Part shown: positions 61,797-64,000 of the stretch, in pieces
Position numbering within the stretch: position 1 is the stretch's first letter
Layout: the number at the start of each line of letters is the position of its first letter
Origin: Parascedosporium putredinis
Taxonomy: Eukaryota > Ascomycota > Sordariomycetes > Microascales > Microascaceae
Length of the DNA stretch: 64,000 nt
Reading direction: 5' to 3'
NCBI GenBank assembly: GCA_949357655.1
Contig: CASHTG010000015.1
Span: forward strand, 1,488,001 to 1,552,000
The notes under the pieces: generated by a model
Database searches by the model: none
What the model was told of the DNA's origin: nothing
The model's input: the letters and a program-made list of their open reading frames with translations, nothing else
Made by a program: the position numbers and the translations under genes

Positions 61797-63018
61797 CGAG
61801 TTCGGCTTGCCCGTGAATTTGCCAGATTCTTTTTCCTCCCTCCTCTTAGTATTTGGATCGGGCTCTTGTTCGTTTTTCCTTTCTTGGGGGCTCTCGGCGT
61901 GAGAGATCGTAATTCGTGGTTGAAGATGTTTGGGTTGTTTGGGAAAGGGTTTCAATGTGTTGCGGCATGCAAGAAAAAAAAGTGGTTGAGTCAAGGGGCA
62001 GATTTTCCTACAAGTAAAAGCTCAAAAAAGTTCGGAGCTGACGGAGTTTAGAATGACGTCGTCTCGGTGTTTTGTGTGACTCTCGGGCTTGCCACTCTCA
62101 GCTGGGCGACTTGAGCTCACGCTGGCTACCCTGATCAATGGATCCATCCAGGATTCATTGTTCCACAGGCGACATAGGAATGGGCCGCTCAAAGCGCCGC
62201 GTGCGTGGGTACCTTGTTGCTTGTCTATTCATTCGCTCATTGACTTTCATTGTTCCTTGAGTCCCAAGTCTTGAATCTTATTGTAGCTTCTTGGTCTTTT
62301 GGAAAACCACCGATCCTCGGCGCGGAGATCCCCTGGCTGTACCTGAGGAAGGTGGAACCGGCATCACAGGCTTTCAATTTTCAGTGATGAGAATAGAATG
62401 GAACCCCTATTGTTCCTTTCATCTCTCAACCTTTGGTGAAGGGAATTCCCCTTCTGAGACTCCTTTTCAAAGAGGATTGTGAATATTTCATCTCTTGAGT
62501 AGTGACGTTTTATCTTTTTCCATCTTTTTCAGCTGTAGCCTATGCCTCCAGTCCCTTCGCTTTGCGATAATGGTCTCCGAGCAAGAAAATTAGTCCAATC
62601 GTTCCTCTTTGAACCCTTGTCGGCCTCTGCGCTATGAAAGTATCATCCTAGTCCCCTCCCTTGAAGCACCGACAACCGTAGGCCGAGGTCGGACGAGCCA
62701 ATCCAATCATCTCCTCAGCCACCAGCCCGTCATTGGCCTCGAGCTTCATGGGGTAACCCAAGCGAGAACAAGCATTTCGACCATATCTTTTTTGCCTTGT
62801 CCATTGCACCCTCCCACCAACCATCCGCTGCACCCGGCCGATACGCCCACCTTTTGCTGACCTGTGAAATTATTGCTCCGTACAGGGCATACACACCCGC
62901 CTGCCGTGCCGTCATCTCCGGTGGAACCCCCGCCAGATCGATCCCTACATCGGCCCGCCTTTGGCAGACCCTTGGTGCAATCGTGTTTCTTTAATACCGC
63001 AGTGGAACCTCCGCCAAG
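61797..63018. other. Divergent promoter between JAC1 and the b2-type dehydrogenase
   Basis: 1.2 kb between two divergent starts holds both promoters. No coding sequence or distinct motif is supported. Confidence 0.6.
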
Positions 63019-64000
63019 ATGGGAGACGAGGCAAAGACCCTCAGCGTAGACGAAGGTACGGTTCACCTATACATGTCCTCTGGCCCGGCTCCGCTCCGTA
63101 CCCTCTCCACTTTTGCCTGTTCTTTTGGACGGTTCCCTTCACTCCTCCCCCGCCATTCTGGGGCAGACGGTGGAGGAACAAGGCTGAAGGGAAGGGGTGG
63201 AGGGGAGCTTTACAAACGCACCTCCTAAGACACATATATATGCATGCAGAACTAACATGGACAAAACTCGTCCCCTGAAAAAGTGGCCCAACATAACACG
63301 GGCGAAAGCTGCTGGGTTACTCTCTACGGCACCGTATATGACGTGACGGGCTTTCTCGACGAGCATCCGGGAGGCTCCAGAGCCATCCTGCGCCTGGCCG
63401 GCAAGGACGCCACCGAGGAGTTTGACCCCATCCACCCTCCTGGCACCTTGGACGAGGAGATGGTAGGGGTAACAAAGGTTGGCACCATCGACACCTCGGC
63501 GATGCCCAAGCATCCCTCGAATAGCGAAGAGCGGAAAAAGGAGATTGAGGAGTCGGACCGGGACCCGCCCCTCGAGTCCCTCTTGAACCTTGACGAACTC
63601 GAGGCTCTAGCAACCAAAAAGATCTCCAAGAGGGCCTGGTCTTACTACTATTCTGCCGGCGATGATCTGTGGTCCAAGAGCTTCAACAACCAAGTCTACC
63701 GCCAAATCCTCCTCCGGCCCCGCGTCTTCATCGACTGCACGGCCTGCGATCTCTCTACCACGTTCCTGGGCAACAAGGTAGACCTCCCCATCTTCATATC
63801 GCCTGCCGCCATGGCCCGGCTTGCCCACCCCGATGGCGAACACGGCATCGCCAAGGCCGCGGCCAAGTTCGGCGCCATGCAAATCATCTCCAACAACGCC
63901 TCCATGACCCCGGAGCAGATTGTGGACAACGCGGCCCCCGGCCAAGTCTTTGGCTGGCAGCTCTACGTGCAAAAGGACCGCAGCCGAAGCGTCGCCATGC
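63019..64000 (+). CDS. Cytochrome-b5-fused FMN-dependent alpha-hydroxy-acid dehydrogenase, cytochrome b2 type (partial)
   Basis: The gene runs off the right edge. Exon 1 is 63019-63055 and exon 2 starts at 63284 after a 228-nt intron (donor GTACGG, branch CTAAC, acceptor AAG); the split Val codon and frame agree. About 251 residues are visible. Residues about 10-80 are a cytochrome b5 domain with GTVYDVTGFLDEHPGGSRAI (first heme His) and EEFDPIHPPG (second heme His). After a linker, the FMN-dehydrogenase barrel begins with LNLDELEALATKKIS and AWSYYYSAGDD, then LPIFISPAAMARLAHPDGE, GAMQIISNNAS and FGWQLYVQKDRS. These match yeast L-lactate dehydrogenase (cytochrome b2), which passes electrons to cytochrome c. 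The protein starts almost directly with the b5 domain and lacks a long mitochondrial presequence. Substrate (lactate or another 2-hydroxy acid) is not proven, and the active-site His lies beyond the window. Confidence 0.9.

Noticed and set aside
61040..61816. 258-residue open frame antisense to JAC1
   Set aside because: A Ser/Arg-rich mirror of the GC-biased JAC1 coding strand; no domain.

Overview
This window is nuclear DNA of a filamentous ascomycete (Pezizomycotina, most likely Sordariomycetes). The evidence is 60-430 nt GT-AG introns with CTAAC/CTGAC-like branch points, CT-rich leaders, and a gene set of a COP9 signalosome subunit, Rtg2, Rad17, a JAC1/HSCB co-chaperone, a fungal O-fucosyltransferase-like protein, a Zn(II)2Cys6 regulator, a questin-oxidase-like protein and a b5-fused FMN dehydrogenase. 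No rRNA, tRNA, transposon, CRISPR array or biosynthetic cluster was recognised.

Layout. 1-2.2 kb has no gene. 2.2-4.2 kb (-) is an uncharacterised fungal protein with a tryptophan-rich conserved block. 4.2-12.1 kb is empty. 12.1-13.6 kb (+) is the O-fucosyltransferase-like protein. 14.5-16.6 kb (+) is RTG2. 17.0-19.9 kb (-) is the Zn(II)2Cys6 regulator. 19.9-25.9 kb is empty. 25.9-29.5 kb (+) is a large DUF8004-like protein. 30.4-33.0 kb (-) is RAD17. 33.9-35.4 kb (-) is questin-oxidase-like. 36.2-37.7 kb (+) is a UBE3D-like E2-binding ubiquitin ligase. 38.1-41.9 kb (+) is a SNF2-family ATPase. 41.9-49.8 kb is empty. 49.8-55.4 kb (+) is an F-box protein with a 2.56-kb intron. 56.4-57.7 kb (+) is CSN4. 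58.1-59.4 kb (-) is an SGNH hydrolase. 61.0-61.8 kb (-) is JAC1. From 63.0 kb (+) a cytochrome-b2-type dehydrogenase runs off the end.

The genes do not form one pathway. Loose themes are ubiquitin/cullin control (F-box protein, CSN4, UBE3D-like ligase), genome maintenance (RAD17, SNF2 ATPase) and mitochondria-related metabolism (RTG2, JAC1, b2-type dehydrogenase).

The most important property of this sequence is technical. Ten of the fourteen genes are broken by frameshifts, and every one is best explained by a missing base, nearly always within a short homopolymer (C3-C5, G4-G5, T4-T5, A4-A5). Restoring these bases and removing canonical introns makes every complete coding length divisible by three. 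The frameshifts therefore look like sequencing or assembly deletions, not pseudogenes. Automated annotation of this contig would be badly fragmented.
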